Source: Mucilaginibacter aquariorum (lineage in GTDB: Bacteria; Bacteroidota; Bacteroidia; Sphingobacteriales; Sphingobacteriaceae). From it: a DNA stretch of 64,000 bases. Under the pieces are notes generated by a model. The model was not told where the DNA came from and made no database searches. It worked only from the letters and a program-made list of their open reading frames with translations. Every line of letters starts with the position of its first letter. Positions within the stretch are counted from its first letter, which is position 1. Of this stretch, positions 18,691 to 27,905 are shown one piece after another. The DNA lies in assembly GCF_024498135.1 (NCBI RefSeq), contig NZ_JANHOH010000002.1, positions 620,001 to 684,000 of the forward strand, read 5' to 3'. The position numbers and the translations under genes are program-made.

Positions 18691-20106
18691 TTATGTGCTA
18701 AAAAGTTTCCGGGTGGCATGGTAATCGGCAGGTCTTATTTGGGCGGTGATAAACAAGAGCGCAATGTAGAGTGTCACCGCTAAGACCGGTGCGATATTGG
18801 GGTTTAAAAAGTATGTTTTCGCAATTACACAGGATAGCACGGCGCAAAGTATACAGGCCAGTAAATTAAACCAAAGTCTGTTAAAACCCGCCATTGGGTA
18901 CTTGATCATATAATACACCGACTGTACTATAGTTGCTGCTAAGAAAGCTGCCGCAGCACCTTCATTGCTGTAGATGGGAATAAGCACAACATCAAGCAAA
19001 ACGTTTACTAACAGGGTGATGATAAAGCCTTTCAGGATCATTTTCATTCGCCCATTTGCAAAATGTATGGTCCACAAAAAATTATTGAGATATAAAAAGG
19101 GGATGCATAGGCTAAGAATGAATATGGTTTTGGTATTTACCGATCCATATTTTCCGGCTGTAACAGCATCAATAGCCGGCGACCAAAGCGTATTTATTAA
19201 CACAATGGTTAAGGCCGCTATAATCATTTCGGTTTTTAATAACAGTTTAAGCGGGCCTGTGTCGATGTCATCCTGCTTAAATAATTTGGTAAACCATGGC
19301 AACAGCAGCGGCGCTATTGCCAGCAGGGGTAGGGTAGACATTTCAAAAACTTTATAGGCAAAGCTATACTCGGCCAGTTTTATAGCCGAAACGGTGAAGC
19401 CTATAAATATCCAATCGAAACGGGACATGGCCGAGGTAATTATTACAACACCCATTTGCGGTAAAGCTTCACGCAGTAAACCTATATATCCGGTTTTATT
19501 TAAGCTGATGTTCACCGGCAATCTGGTGATCCGCTTAAACAGGTAAATGCAAAACAGCAACTCTAACAGATCGCCGGCAATAAACAGGATTATTATGGTT
19601 TTTAAGGATAGGATATGTAATAAAACTAACAGGATCAGCCCGCCACCACGTACCAGGTTTGATATCACCAGCATAAAGGCCAATGGCCTAAAATGCTCCA
19701 GTCCGCTGGCGGCCTGCTTAAACGGGGTAGAGAAATAGATCATGAGCTTACCTAAGCCAATTAGTATTAAAATAGGATAAAGCCCGCCTTGCAGATCAAT
19801 AAAAGTGCTGCCGGTTAGCAGAATAAAATAAAACAATAAACCCGTTAGTAAAACATGGAACAGGTAAAGCGACAGGATAGTCCCGGGTGGGTTACCCAAT
19901 GCTATTTTGCGGATAGCAACTTGGTCTATCCCCAAACTAAGCAGGTTAAAAACGATAAGCAGAATTGCCAGTGCCAGGTTAAGCTGCCCAAAGCTGCTTT
20001 TATCAAGCCCGGTTGATAGTACGTAAAAAATAACCAGCCCCAATAGCTGATTAACAGCCAATTGAATTGTATTTGCCGATAGGTTACGTATTAAAGTGTT
20101 TTTCAA
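18691..20106 (-). CDS. Oligosaccharide flippase (Wzx-like, MOP superfamily)
   Basis: A 471-residue protein with about 12-14 hydrophobic helices and an N-terminus (MKNTLIRNLSANTIQLAVNQLLGLVIFYVLSTG, read in pieces) typical of polysaccharide biosynthesis exporters of the MOP superfamily, which also includes MATE proteins. It would move undecaprenyl-linked repeat units across the inner membrane, which suits a Wzx/Wzy-type pathway with the nearby ligase/polymerase-like proteins. It begins 5 bases after the stop of the upstream GT2 gene. Confidence 0.82.
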   Translation of the reverse strand: MKNTLIRNLSANTIQLAVNQLLGLVIFYVLSTGLDKSSFGQLNLALAILLIVFNLLSLGIDQVAIRKIALGNPPGTILSLYLFHVLLTGLLFYFILLTGSTFIDLQGGLYPILILIGLGKLMIYFSTPFKQAASGLEHFRPLAFMLVISNLVRGGGLILLVLLHILSLKTIIILFIAGDLLELLFCIYLFKRITRLPVNISLNKTGYIGLLREALPQMGVVIITSAMSRFDWIFIGFTVSAIKLAEYSFAYKVFEMSTLPLLAIAPLLLPWFTKLFKQDDIDTGPLKLLLKTEMIIAALTIVLINTLWSPAIDAVTAGKYGSVNTKTIFILSLCIPFLYLNNFLWTIHFANGRMKMILKGFIITLLVNVLLDVVLIPIYSNEGAAAAFLAATIVQSVYYMIKYPMAGFNRLWFNLLACILCAVLSCVIAKTYFLNPNIAPVLAVTLYIALLFITAQIRPADYHATRKLFST

Positions 20107-20111
20107 GAGCG

Positions 20112-20918
20112 TTAATATTCAACAACCAATTCCTTGTGAATGCCTTGCGTGGTTTGGGTAATGGGCTTGCTTTTTGTATATAGCCTCAAATAGGCATACT
20201 TAAGCCGGGTGTTTTTGTAAATGGCAAGGGCGATGTCAAGCCCTTCGGCACCATCCAGAAACCCAAAACGAAAAATATAATTTTTTACAAAGCCAAAAAC
20301 AGGCGAAAGGTACAGCTTGGTAAACGTGGCTTTTTTGCCCATGGCATGGTATTGCCTGGCACTTAAACGGGCATAGTACACCGCTTTGCTGTTACACTCT
20401 TCTATATTTTGTACCGAGTAATGGTGCAGGTGACCGGCTATCTTCTTTATTTTAATATCATTGCATACCATCAGTTTTTCATGCACTTCGGGTTCCGACC
20501 ATTTTACCGTTGTGCGGTTAAATAAGCGCAGGTGATGATCGCGCCCCCAGTTACCAAAACGGATCAGCTTTTCACCAAAGTACGACCGGAATTTGATGTC
20601 GTAAGCCACCTTAGGGTCTTGCAGATCAAGGTTGTGAAGGGCTGTTACCAGTTCCATATCCGGCAGTTCGTCGGCATCAATACTTAAGATCCAGTTGTAA
20701 CGTGCAAGGGCCACACCTTTGTTTTTATTAGCCCCATAGCCGTACCAGTTTGTTTGAAACAGGCGGCAATTATATTGCCTTATGATCTGTAATGTTTCAT
20801 CGGTACTGCCATTGTCAATCACCACAATATCATCTGTTATTAATGATGCCGCTTGTATGCAACCTGCAATTAATGCAGCTTCGTTTTTGGTGATGATAAC
20901 AACAGAAACAGGTGCCAT
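20112..20918 (-). CDS. Glycosyltransferase family 2, WaaE/KdtX-like
   Basis: A 268-residue GT-A enzyme. Motifs are VSVVIITKNEAALI, VVIDNGSTDET, and the DxD in ILSIDADELPD, with the acceptor region SYFGEKLIRFGNWGRDHHLRLFNR that is typical of WaaE/KdtX-type glucosyltransferases of lipopolysaccharide core synthesis. It is the first gene of the leftward polysaccharide operon; the promoter should lie between 20919 and 21060. The sugar added is unknown. The family call is firm, the exact substrate is not. Confidence 0.83.
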   Translation of the reverse strand: MAPVSVVIITKNEAALIAGCIQAASLITDDIVVIDNGSTDETLQIIRQYNCRLFQTNWYGYGANKNKGVALARYNWILSIDADELPDMELVTALHNLDLQDPKVAYDIKFRSYFGEKLIRFGNWGRDHHLRLFNRTTVKWSEPEVHEKLMVCNDIKIKKIAGHLHHYSVQNIEECNSKAVYYARLSARQYHAMGKKATFTKLYLSPVFGFVKNYIFRFGFLDGAEGLDIALAIYKNTRLKYAYLRLYTKSKPITQTTQGIHKELVVEY

Positions 20919-21064
20919 TTTACAATAGATATGTGAGATTCTTATTAACCGGAATATGAAATGCGGTTATAAGTAATTCGTTGAATAAGCCGCCGGGGTT
21001 GCCTGTGTATTAAGATATATTCAAATAAATATTGAGTGAAGATATTTTGTAGAGGGTATATAAC

Positions 21065-21098
21065 ACAGAAGCCCGACTTGTCAAAGCCGGGCTTCTGT
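21065..21098 (-). terminator. Terminator after the NmrA-like gene
   Basis: An inverted repeat pairs ACAGAAGCCCG (21065-21075) with CGGGCTTCTGT (21088-21098) around a 12-base loop. It lies just past the stop of the leftward NmrA-like gene. The run of T is short on both sides, so the strength is uncertain. Confidence 0.6.
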
Positions 21099-21112
21099 TT
21101 CATTAGATCGAG

Positions 21113-21997
21113 TTAACGATTGAACTTTTCAGCAAACGTTTTTGCAAAATCTTCCAGTTTAGTTTTACCAAATGCGGCGGGTTTATTCAGGTCGTAATCT
21201 TCCCATAATATACCGCTTTTTGTGGCTGTGCCCATTTCAACATAGTTATTGGCAATTTCTGTTGGTAGGCCGGCTTGTTGCATGCCTTGTAATGCTTGTT
21301 CATCAGTAAACTCAACCCATTTAAGATCTGGCTGGCCAATGGCTTTGCCTAATGCTGATGCTACCTCACCCGCTGTACGCTCGTCCGAAGAAATATACCT
21401 GATACTTGTTCCTGTAAAATCCTGCTGTAACTCCTGTGCGGCAACCTCTGCAATATCATTTGGGTGCACTAACACCATGCGGGTATCAGCAGGGTAGTTT
21501 GAACCAATAAAGCCCAGGTGTTTTATCATCTCTATATTTTCGTTGAAATTAGTATAGAAAAATGCCGGGCGTAAATGCTTTATAGCTATGCCATTTAGTT
21601 TGCTATACGTTTGTTCTACATCATGTATACCGGATATCGGGCCTGTGCCGCCATCAATATGCGCACCTATACTACTCAGATTCACCACTTTTTTCACGCC
21701 CGAAGCTTGTATCGCATCAGCATAATTCTTGCCTATGTCGCCAATATATTGCCTGTAGTTTGTTGCACCGAAATTATTGGGCACCATTGTATATATGGCA
21801 TCGGCACCTTTAAATGCATTTGTTAAAAAGGCAACATCCTCTACCGGGCCAATGGCCGGAATAGCGCCCAGTTTTTCAATCTCTGCCAATTTATTTTCAC
21901 TGCTGCTGATAACTGTTACCTGATGACCCGCCTGAACTAATGTTTTTGCCAGCGATTTGCTGATGTTCCCTAATGAACCTGTTAATGTAATTTTCAT
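21113..21997 (-). CDS. NAD(P)-binding NmrA-like SDR protein
   Basis: A 294-residue atypical short-chain dehydrogenase. The Rossmann signature is at the N-terminus (ITLTGSLGNISKSLAKTL, a variant of TGxxGxxG), followed by IYTMVPNNFGATNYRQ and VVNLSSIGAHIDGGTGPI. The usual catalytic tyrosine-lysine pair is not evident, as is common in NmrA-like redox sensors and quinone reductase relatives. It is divergent from an HxlR regulator with a shared, repeat-containing 83-base promoter region, an arrangement seen for electrophile- or quinone-responsive genes. It likely reduces or senses a quinone-like small molecule; this role is inferred. Confidence 0.8.
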   Translation of the reverse strand: MKITLTGSLGNISKSLAKTLVQAGHQVTVISSSENKLAEIEKLGAIPAIGPVEDVAFLTNAFKGADAIYTMVPNNFGATNYRQYIGDIGKNYADAIQASGVKKVVNLSSIGAHIDGGTGPISGIHDVEQTYSKLNGIAIKHLRPAFFYTNFNENIEMIKHLGFIGSNYPADTRMVLVHPNDIAEVAAQELQQDFTGTSIRYISSDERTAGEVASALGKAIGQPDLKWVEFTDEQALQGMQQAGLPTEIANNYVEMGTATKSGILWEDYDLNKPAAFGKTKLEDFAKTFAEKFNR

Positions 21998-22025
21998 GAT
22001 AATTTTATTTTTGATTTGTTGGATA

Positions 22026-22064
22026 CAAAGGTATATTTGTACTTACTTTTATACAAGTACTTAC
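22026..22064. promoter_or_regulatory. Divergent promoters and direct-repeat operator for the NmrA-like/HxlR pair
   Basis: Two Bacteroidota-type -7 boxes overlap: TATATTTG at 22032-22039 for the rightward HxlR gene (TTTG at 22010-22013 is 18 bases upstream) and TACCTTTG on the minus strand at 22033-22026 for the leftward gene (TTG at 22056-22054, 20-base spacer). GTACTTAC occurs twice, at 22039-22046 and 22057-22064, with a weaker AGTATGTA at 22070-22077. The repeats overlie both promoters, as expected for HxlR autoregulation. The repeats and boxes are seen directly; binding is inferred. Confidence 0.6.
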
Positions 22065-22080
22065 CCTAAAGTATGTATCA

Positions 22081-22434
22081 ATGACAGCCATCAAAGAAAG
22101 CTCGACAAGAAACGAAAACAAGGAAATGTCTATCAGCGCCTGCCCGGTAAGCTATGTAATGAACAAGATAGGCGGGCACTGGAAGCCTGTTATCCTGTAT
22201 CAGCTAATGAGCGGCCCCAAACGGTATAGCGAATTAAGAAAAGCGATCCCCACAATTACCGAAAAAATGCTGATTCAGCACCTTAAGCAATTACAGACCG
22301 ATGACCTGGTGATACGTACAGCCGAGCCGGTTGTGCCCCCCTTTGTAACCTATAAACTTAGCAAGGTAGGTGAAAGCCTTACACCGGTATTAAACGCCAT
22401 TGCAAATTGGGGTTATGCACAAACCGGCAGGTAA
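22081..22434 (+). CDS. HxlR family transcriptional regulator
   Basis: A 117-residue winged-helix regulator. It has the characteristic N-terminal cysteine (SACPVSYVMNKIGGHWKPVIL) followed by the HxlR helix-turn-helix (RYSELRKAIPTITEKMLIQHLKQLQTDDLV) and the wing residues YKLSKVGESL. Members often sense electrophiles or quinones through the N-terminal cysteine. It probably binds the direct repeats in its own promoter and controls the divergent NmrA-like gene. Confidence 0.9.
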   Translation: MTAIKESSTRNENKEMSISACPVSYVMNKIGGHWKPVILYQLMSGPKRYSELRKAIPTITEKMLIQHLKQLQTDDLVIRTAEPVVPPFVTYKLSKVGESLTPVLNAIANWGYAQTGR

Positions 22435-22646
22435 CAGGAAAAATACTTTTAAAAATTTCCCTTGTGCAATTGTTTCATTATTAGTGACTTGCAAGGCGAT
22501 GCAGTGGGTTTTAAATAGAAAATTTGTTGCTTGATAAACAATTTTCTTTCTTTTGGCGTTATAGTTGGCAGATAGTCATTTAAAAAACACTTACGATATA
22601 GATAAAAGATATACGCTTTAACCAAATTAATAAATTGAATTCAAAC

Positions 22647-23240
22647 ATGAACAGCATGAAAAAGTCCCTTTTAATGGTTGGCGCATTAGTCCTTTTAAAT
22701 TTAACGGCCAGCCGCGTATTTGCGCAAGTACAGGATACCACTAAAAAAACAACCACCACAACCACTACAGCCACTACACCTGCAACCGATGGAGCAAGTG
22801 ACGTGGTAGGCGCTTTAGCCAGTAATGCAGATTATTCAACAGCATTAAGTGCAGTAAAGGCAGCCGGGCTGGAGCCCACACTAAAAACAGGTGGCCCTTA
22901 TACAATTTTTGCACCTAATAATATTGCTTTCAGTAGCCTTCCACAGGCAAAGCTGGATAGCTTAATGAAAGATCCGGCTAAACTGGCAACCGTATTAAAA
23001 GGCCACGTAGTTACCGGCAAATATGCCAAAGCCGATATCATTAAAGCATTAAATGCGGGTAAAGGCAAGGCTACATTAACCACTTTAGATGGGCAAACGC
23101 TTACCCTATCTGTAACGGCAGATAAGAAACTGCAATTAGCTGATGCTAAAGGTGATGCTGCCCAGGTGGTTTTATACGACCTGATAGGCGCCAATGGCGT
23201 TGTTAACGGCCTTAACGGTGTTTTAGCACCCACTAAGTAA
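22647..23240 (+). CDS. Fasciclin (FAS1) domain secreted protein
   Basis: A protein of 197 residues from ATG 22647 (a TTG at 22635 is in frame but unlikely). A signal peptide (MNSMKKSLLMVGALVLLNLTASRVFAQ, read in pieces) is followed by a threonine- and alanine-rich linker (residues about 30-50) and one FAS1 domain. FAS1 motifs are the early FAPNNIAF box and the terminal GLNGVLAP, with the H box in VLKGHVVTGKY. It is exported and probably acts in cell-surface adhesion or stress. A strong hairpin follows the gene. Confidence 0.88.
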   Translation: MNSMKKSLLMVGALVLLNLTASRVFAQVQDTTKKTTTTTTTATTPATDGASDVVGALASNADYSTALSAVKAAGLEPTLKTGGPYTIFAPNNIAFSSLPQAKLDSLMKDPAKLATVLKGHVVTGKYAKADIIKALNAGKGKATLTTLDGQTLTLSVTADKKLQLADAKGDAAQVVLYDLIGANGVVNGLNGVLAPTK

Positions 23241-23258
23241 ATTACTTACATTAATAAC

Positions 23259-23287
23259 ACAAAAGCCCGGTTATGCCGGGCTTTTGT
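23259..23287. terminator. Bidirectional terminator
   Basis: A 12-bp perfect stem (ACAAAAGCCCGG at 23259-23270 and CCGGGCTTTTGT at 23276-23287) has a 5-base loop. It sits between the convergent ends of the fasciclin and AsmA-like genes. A and T runs on the two arms would allow termination from both sides. Confidence 0.8.
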
Positions 23288-23353
23288 TGTTTATGATTAC
23301 AATGGATATATTCTGCAATGCTGGCTGCTGATAGCAAGCAATAGTTTGGATGG

Positions 23354-26300
23354 CTATTCTTCTTCTTTTTCCTCTTTTAGCTCATCCTGTTTTTTGCCCT
23401 TACCCAGGCGGATCTTTGGCTTTTCCTGTGTACCGGTAATGGTCATCGGGATACCAAAAATACCAAATGGGGGCAGCCCCAGTCTAAATTTCAGGTTCAG
23501 GTCGCCTTTAAAGCTTACCTGGCCTTCAATGCGGGGCCTAAAGCCTGCCAATTTTATGGTAGTACGGTTTATGGTGATAATATTATTGGCTATGGCGGTT
23601 TTAATATCAACTTTTGAAACATCTTTACCTGCGCCAAGGCTGTCCCGCCCGGTTGATTTACCTACAGCGCTAAAGAGTTTAAAACCACGCAGTTTAACCT
23701 TCTTAACCGACAGCACACCACCGCCTTTTAAGGATGGATACATAGGCATCATATCACCATTAAGCTTGCCGCTTAATTTGTAATCTAAAGAAACAATACC
23801 CTGTACGTTTTTTGCCGATGAAGCCATGTCATGAAACAGCTTTACTTCGCGATAAGCGCGCTGGATATCAAATTCTTTGGCATCAATATGGTAATCAAAA
23901 AAGGCCTTTTGAGGGCTTATACTGCCATACGTGGCATCCATAATAACCGGGGCGCCAATTAAATTAAAGCCTGCTTGTTTAAGTATTATTTGCCCGTTAC
24001 TGATATTCATTTGCCCCTTGGCGTCATTAATATCGAGGCCGTTATATTTTACCTTTTTAACATTAGCTATAAAGGCAAGGTCGAGGTTGGCCGGTACTAA
24101 TATTACACCCGATGATTTGTTTGGTTTTGCAGAAGGGGTTGTACCTGCAAAAGCCATAAAGTCATCTGCAAGGATTAAATCGCTGGTAAAGGTAAATTCG
24201 CCTTTTAGGGGTGAGTTTGGTTTGATAGCGTAGTTGATAACATTTGATAATGAGCCGTTTAATGCAATTGCTGATTTGCCGTAATCTGCCCTAAACTGGT
24301 CAAATTTCATTTTATCCTGATTGAAGCTAAAATTGCCAGTTCTGATCAGGAATGGTTTAGGGAACAGGTCCGAGCTTAAGGCTATGTCCTTCACCTTCAG
24401 GGTGCCCGAGTTAGCCAATTGATCGTATCGGCCTGCGGTGGCATCACTATGTTTACCTTTTAAAGAGAAATTAGTCCGCACAAATCCCTTTACATCATAG
24501 CCTTTTATGGCAAATACCCGGTAAATTTTACCAATATCTAAAGTACCACGCGATGCTATGCGATAGTCCAGGTCATCAAAGTTTTTAAGGTTGGCCTTTA
24601 GGGTAAATGGCTTGTCCTCAAATTTGAAAGATATAGGTTTGATGTCGACTTTTAGACCTTTTAACGAGCCTGTATTATTCAAGATATTAACCCAAATATT
24701 TAAGTTTTGTACCGGATGAGGATAATATTTAGTTAATATGTATCCATTTTGCAGGTTAATATTCGCTTTTGTGACCGGAAAGATCCTTTTGCCGGGGATA
24801 TATCTGCCTTTGGTTTGCACATCGGCCAGCAGGTCGCCTTTCATATCCAAACTATCAACCGGGTAGAATTTTTTGATATCCGCCAGGTGAAATTTCGCGT
24901 TGATGACAGCATCAATTAAGGCACCCGCGGTGTTGCTCATTTTAAGTCGGCCTTTTATATAATTGTTTAAGGCCTCGGCGTTAATGTTGCTCATATCCAT
25001 AGTGGCATGGGCAATGTTATTGTCAGGGCAAGAGGCGTTCAGATCAAATCGGATGTTCTTCACCGCTTCGGGCAGGCGGGTGTATTTTACATAACCATCG
25101 CGGAAAGACGACCTCAGCGTAAATTTGGGGATGCTGGTAATAACGGTATCAACTTTCTGCCTTAAGCCGGTCTTTTTTATGCCTGTACTGTATTTGCCTT
25201 CGGCCAGCAGGTTTAGCTTGTACCGGCCCTTTACCTGGAATGGCTTTATACCAAAAGCTTTGTACCATTTCTCGAGATCAATTTCGGTGTTGATCTTGGC
25301 GAAAACATCCGGCGATTTTAATCCTTTCACTTTTATTACCGAGCCAAAGTAATCCTTATCGATATTAAAATATATCGAATCTATGTTCAGATCAAGGTTT
25401 TCGGGGTTTAGGCCGGGTACCTTGGCATCCATATTAATATACAGGTTTTTTACAGGCGCCGGTGTGTTCTTATTAGCCACATAGCCGTTTCTTACTTTTA
25501 GGTTGAAGCTAAGATCGGGCATGATGTTTTTTGCAGCGATATACTTGCCAATAAGGTTCATTTGTATTACACCGGTGCCTTTAATATCAGTGCCTTCTAC
25601 ATATTTGGCATATTCGGCGGGCAGGGCGGTGAAAATATCGCTCAGGTTATTTTGCTCAGATATGATCCTGAAATCCATGTCATAACCATCTTTCAAAAAC
25701 TCGAACTTCCCTTTAAACGCTACCGGTAAACGGTTGATAAGCAGGTTATTCTTTTGAAAAGCAAAGGCAAGAGATTTGGTGTTGATGCTGGTAACCAGAT
25801 CAGCATTAACTTTTTTATTGAGTACGTAGGGCTGGCCCCCGTAATAAAAATCGACAGACGACGCATCGGTATGGCTGTAAAGGTCAAAAATATCCTTGCT
25901 TAAATCGCCGCTGCCTTTGTAATTGAACCCACGTGCATTTACAAGCAGGGGCATAGAGCGGTCGTTATAAACCAGCCTGCTATTCTCTACCAGTATTTGC
26001 TCTATCCCTAACGAAGCGCTGCTGGTATCGGCAGGGTTAGCTTGTTCGTTACCCTTTGATTTGTACACGTTATAATTTGCACGGCCCGCGCTATCTACTT
26101 GTATATTGATCAGTGCCTGGTTAAGGTATATTTTATTAATGTTGATCTTGCTTTTTAACACCGATGACAGATCGATAGCCAGCGAGATCTCTTTGGCCGA
26201 AACAAGCGTGTCCGCTTCAAAAGGTGCGCTACCGGATAACGAAAAATTGTTAAGTGTAAGCGTAAGCGCCGGGAACTTTTTAAAGAAAGACAAGTTTGTA

Positions 26301-26473
26301 TCCGAAAAGGCAAGCTTGCCGTTGATGCTGCCACCTGCCCATTGTTTTATTTTTTGCGTTACCGTTTGCGGGAACAGGTAAGGCAGCAAAAACATCAGGC
26401 ATAATAAGGAAACGATTGTTATGGCGCTTATCTTAAACGTTTTGAGCAGGATTTTTTTTACGGGTAGCGGCAT
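23354..26473 (-). CDS. Large AsmA-like family protein
   Basis: A protein of 1039 residues from ATG 26473, with another in-frame ATG at 26494. An N-terminal membrane anchor (ILLKTFKISAITIVSLLCLMFLLPYLF, read in pieces) is followed by a long beta-rich periplasmic body of the AsmA/TamB type, with repeated D-L-N-L and K-G-L-K segments. The C-terminus ends in an AsmA_2-like region and a lysine/glutamate tail. Such proteins form bridges for lipid transport between the membranes or control outer-membrane assembly. It stands alone between a divergent TetX-like gene and a shared terminator. Confidence 0.82.
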   Translation of the reverse strand: MPLPVKKILLKTFKISAITIVSLLCLMFLLPYLFPQTVTQKIKQWAGGSINGKLAFSDTNLSFFKKFPALTLTLNNFSLSGSAPFEADTLVSAKEISLAIDLSSVLKSKININKIYLNQALINIQVDSAGRANYNVYKSKGNEQANPADTSSASLGIEQILVENSRLVYNDRSMPLLVNARGFNYKGSGDLSKDIFDLYSHTDASSVDFYYGGQPYVLNKKVNADLVTSINTKSLAFAFQKNNLLINRLPVAFKGKFEFLKDGYDMDFRIISEQNNLSDIFTALPAEYAKYVEGTDIKGTGVIQMNLIGKYIAAKNIMPDLSFNLKVRNGYVANKNTPAPVKNLYINMDAKVPGLNPENLDLNIDSIYFNIDKDYFGSVIKVKGLKSPDVFAKINTEIDLEKWYKAFGIKPFQVKGRYKLNLLAEGKYSTGIKKTGLRQKVDTVITSIPKFTLRSSFRDGYVKYTRLPEAVKNIRFDLNASCPDNNIAHATMDMSNINAEALNNYIKGRLKMSNTAGALIDAVINAKFHLADIKKFYPVDSLDMKGDLLADVQTKGRYIPGKRIFPVTKANINLQNGYILTKYYPHPVQNLNIWVNILNNTGSLKGLKVDIKPISFKFEDKPFTLKANLKNFDDLDYRIASRGTLDIGKIYRVFAIKGYDVKGFVRTNFSLKGKHSDATAGRYDQLANSGTLKVKDIALSSDLFPKPFLIRTGNFSFNQDKMKFDQFRADYGKSAIALNGSLSNVINYAIKPNSPLKGEFTFTSDLILADDFMAFAGTTPSAKPNKSSGVILVPANLDLAFIANVKKVKYNGLDINDAKGQMNISNGQIILKQAGFNLIGAPVIMDATYGSISPQKAFFDYHIDAKEFDIQRAYREVKLFHDMASSAKNVQGIVSLDYKLSGKLNGDMMPMYPSLKGGGVLSVKKVKLRGFKLFSAVGKSTGRDSLGAGKDVSKVDIKTAIANNIITINRTTIKLAGFRPRIEGQVSFKGDLNLKFRLGLPPFGIFGIPMTITGTQEKPKIRLGKGKKQDELKEEKEEE

Positions 26474-26640
26474 AATAAAGCAATAGGATGGCATGAAGGT
26501 AATGATAAAATATTACGACAATAAAAAGCATTTGTAATATATCTGTAGGTTTTTCACTCAATTTAATAATGTGCCTTAAAGGAAATTTAATTTAACATTT
26601 AAAAGATAACAGGCACTCGCTCGTCTTAACCAATAAGGAT

Positions 26641-26656
26641 GCGCATACCAATGCGC
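26641..26656 (+). promoter_or_regulatory. Short inverted repeat upstream of the TetX-like gene
   Basis: GCGCAT (26641-26646) and ATGCGC (26651-26656) are a perfect 6-bp inverted repeat with a 4-base spacer, 33 bases before the ATG. It may be an operator or a leader hairpin. No Bacteroidota -7 box could be placed with confidence nearby. Confidence 0.3.
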
Positions 26657-26689
26657 AGTAAAACATATTAAACAGATTATACAAAAACA

Positions 26690-27832
26690 ATGAACATAAT
26701 TAAAGATAAAAAGATAGCCATAATAGGAGCAGGTCCCGGCGGGTTAACCCTTGCAAGGCTATTGCAAATAAACGATGCCGAAGTAAAAGTTTACGAACGG
26801 GATATAAACAAAGATGCCAGGGCAAAAGGTGCCACTTTAGATCTGCATGACGAATCGGGCTTAGCGGCCCTGCGTGCGGCAGGGTTAATGAGCGCCTTTA
26901 TGGTAAACTATCGCCCGGGTGCAGACAAGCTGCGCATTGTGGATAAGCATGCGAATATTGTGCTGGAAGATAATGAGGAAAAAGAAGGCGAACGCTTTAG
27001 ACCGGAAATTGACCGCGGCCCTCTGCAAAATATCCTGCTTGATTCCTTACAACCGGATACTGTGGTGTGGGACAGGCAGTTTGTGGCACTTAAACCCAAC
27101 GATGGTGGATGGCAGATAGAATTTAAAAACGGCACAACTGCTTTTGCTGATATAGTGATAGCGGCAGATGGCGCAAACTCAAAGGTTCGCCCGTATATAA
27201 CGCCTATAAAACCATTTTATGCCGGAGTTACTGCTGTAGAAGGCGCGGTTTATAATTCGGAAATAGCATGCCCGGGGATACACAAGCTATTAAATGGCGG
27301 AAAGATCTTTGCTATGGACGATGCAAAATCATTGATAGTAAGTTCCAAAGGGGATGGTAGTTTGGTTTTTTACCCAGGCTTTAAAAAGGACGAAAACTGG
27401 ACGCGCGAATGCGGAATAGACTTTACTGATAAGGCACAGGTACTGGCCTGGTTTAAAACAGAGTATGCAGGCTGGGGCGATATCTGGGATGAGCTATTTG
27501 AGAATGCAAGCAACAGCTTTGTGCCCCGCCCGCAATATTGCATGCCCTTAGATCAAACCTGGGAAACGCTACCAAACCTTACTATGCTTGGCGATGCCGC
27601 CCACCTGATGCCACCGTATGCAGGCGAGGGCGTAAATATGGCTATGCTGGATGCTTTAGAGCTAAGCCGATACCTGCTTAACAAAAACTACCCGGATACC
27701 TTATCGGCTATTACTATATACGAAACCCGGATGCGTAAAAGAGCTTCAGAAACCGCAGATATGACCCTGCAATCAACAGAGGCATTACACACTGAAGGGG
27801 CGATTGAGTTTATGATGAATGTGATAAGTTAA
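26690..27832 (+). CDS. TetX-like FAD-dependent monooxygenase
   Basis: A 380-residue class A flavin monooxygenase that resembles the TetX tetracycline-inactivating enzymes along its length. FAD contacts are GAGPGG near residue 13, an acidic-basic VYERD at strand 2, GATLDLHDESG, WDRQF and GDAAHLMPPYAGEGVN with the following helix. Comparing from memory with TetX, residues reported to contact tetracycline (near Q192, R213 and H234) seem to be replaced by Glu, Lys and Val, so the substrate may differ. The length matches TetX (about 388). No plasmid or mobile feature lies beside it, so it looks chromosomal. Confidence 0.85.
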   Translation: MNIIKDKKIAIIGAGPGGLTLARLLQINDAEVKVYERDINKDARAKGATLDLHDESGLAALRAAGLMSAFMVNYRPGADKLRIVDKHANIVLEDNEEKEGERFRPEIDRGPLQNILLDSLQPDTVVWDRQFVALKPNDGGWQIEFKNGTTAFADIVIAADGANSKVRPYITPIKPFYAGVTAVEGAVYNSEIACPGIHKLLNGGKIFAMDDAKSLIVSSKGDGSLVFYPGFKKDENWTRECGIDFTDKAQVLAWFKTEYAGWGDIWDELFENASNSFVPRPQYCMPLDQTWETLPNLTMLGDAAHLMPPYAGEGVNMAMLDALELSRYLLNKNYPDTLSAITIYETRMRKRASETADMTLQSTEALHTEGAIEFMMNVIS

Positions 27833-27905
27833 GCGGCTACTTAAAAACGAAGAAATGTTACCCATTGGCCGGTCAAGGTATAAGATAAGGCGCTAAAGAA
27901 CAGGA

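Noticed and set aside
22741..22800. Low-complexity ACC/ACA repeat in the fasciclin gene, considered as a repeat array
   Set aside because: It encodes a threonine/alanine linker in frame and needs no separate explanation.
27841..27900. Terminator between the TetX-like and histidine kinase genes
   Set aside because: No stable inverted repeat with a T run was found.
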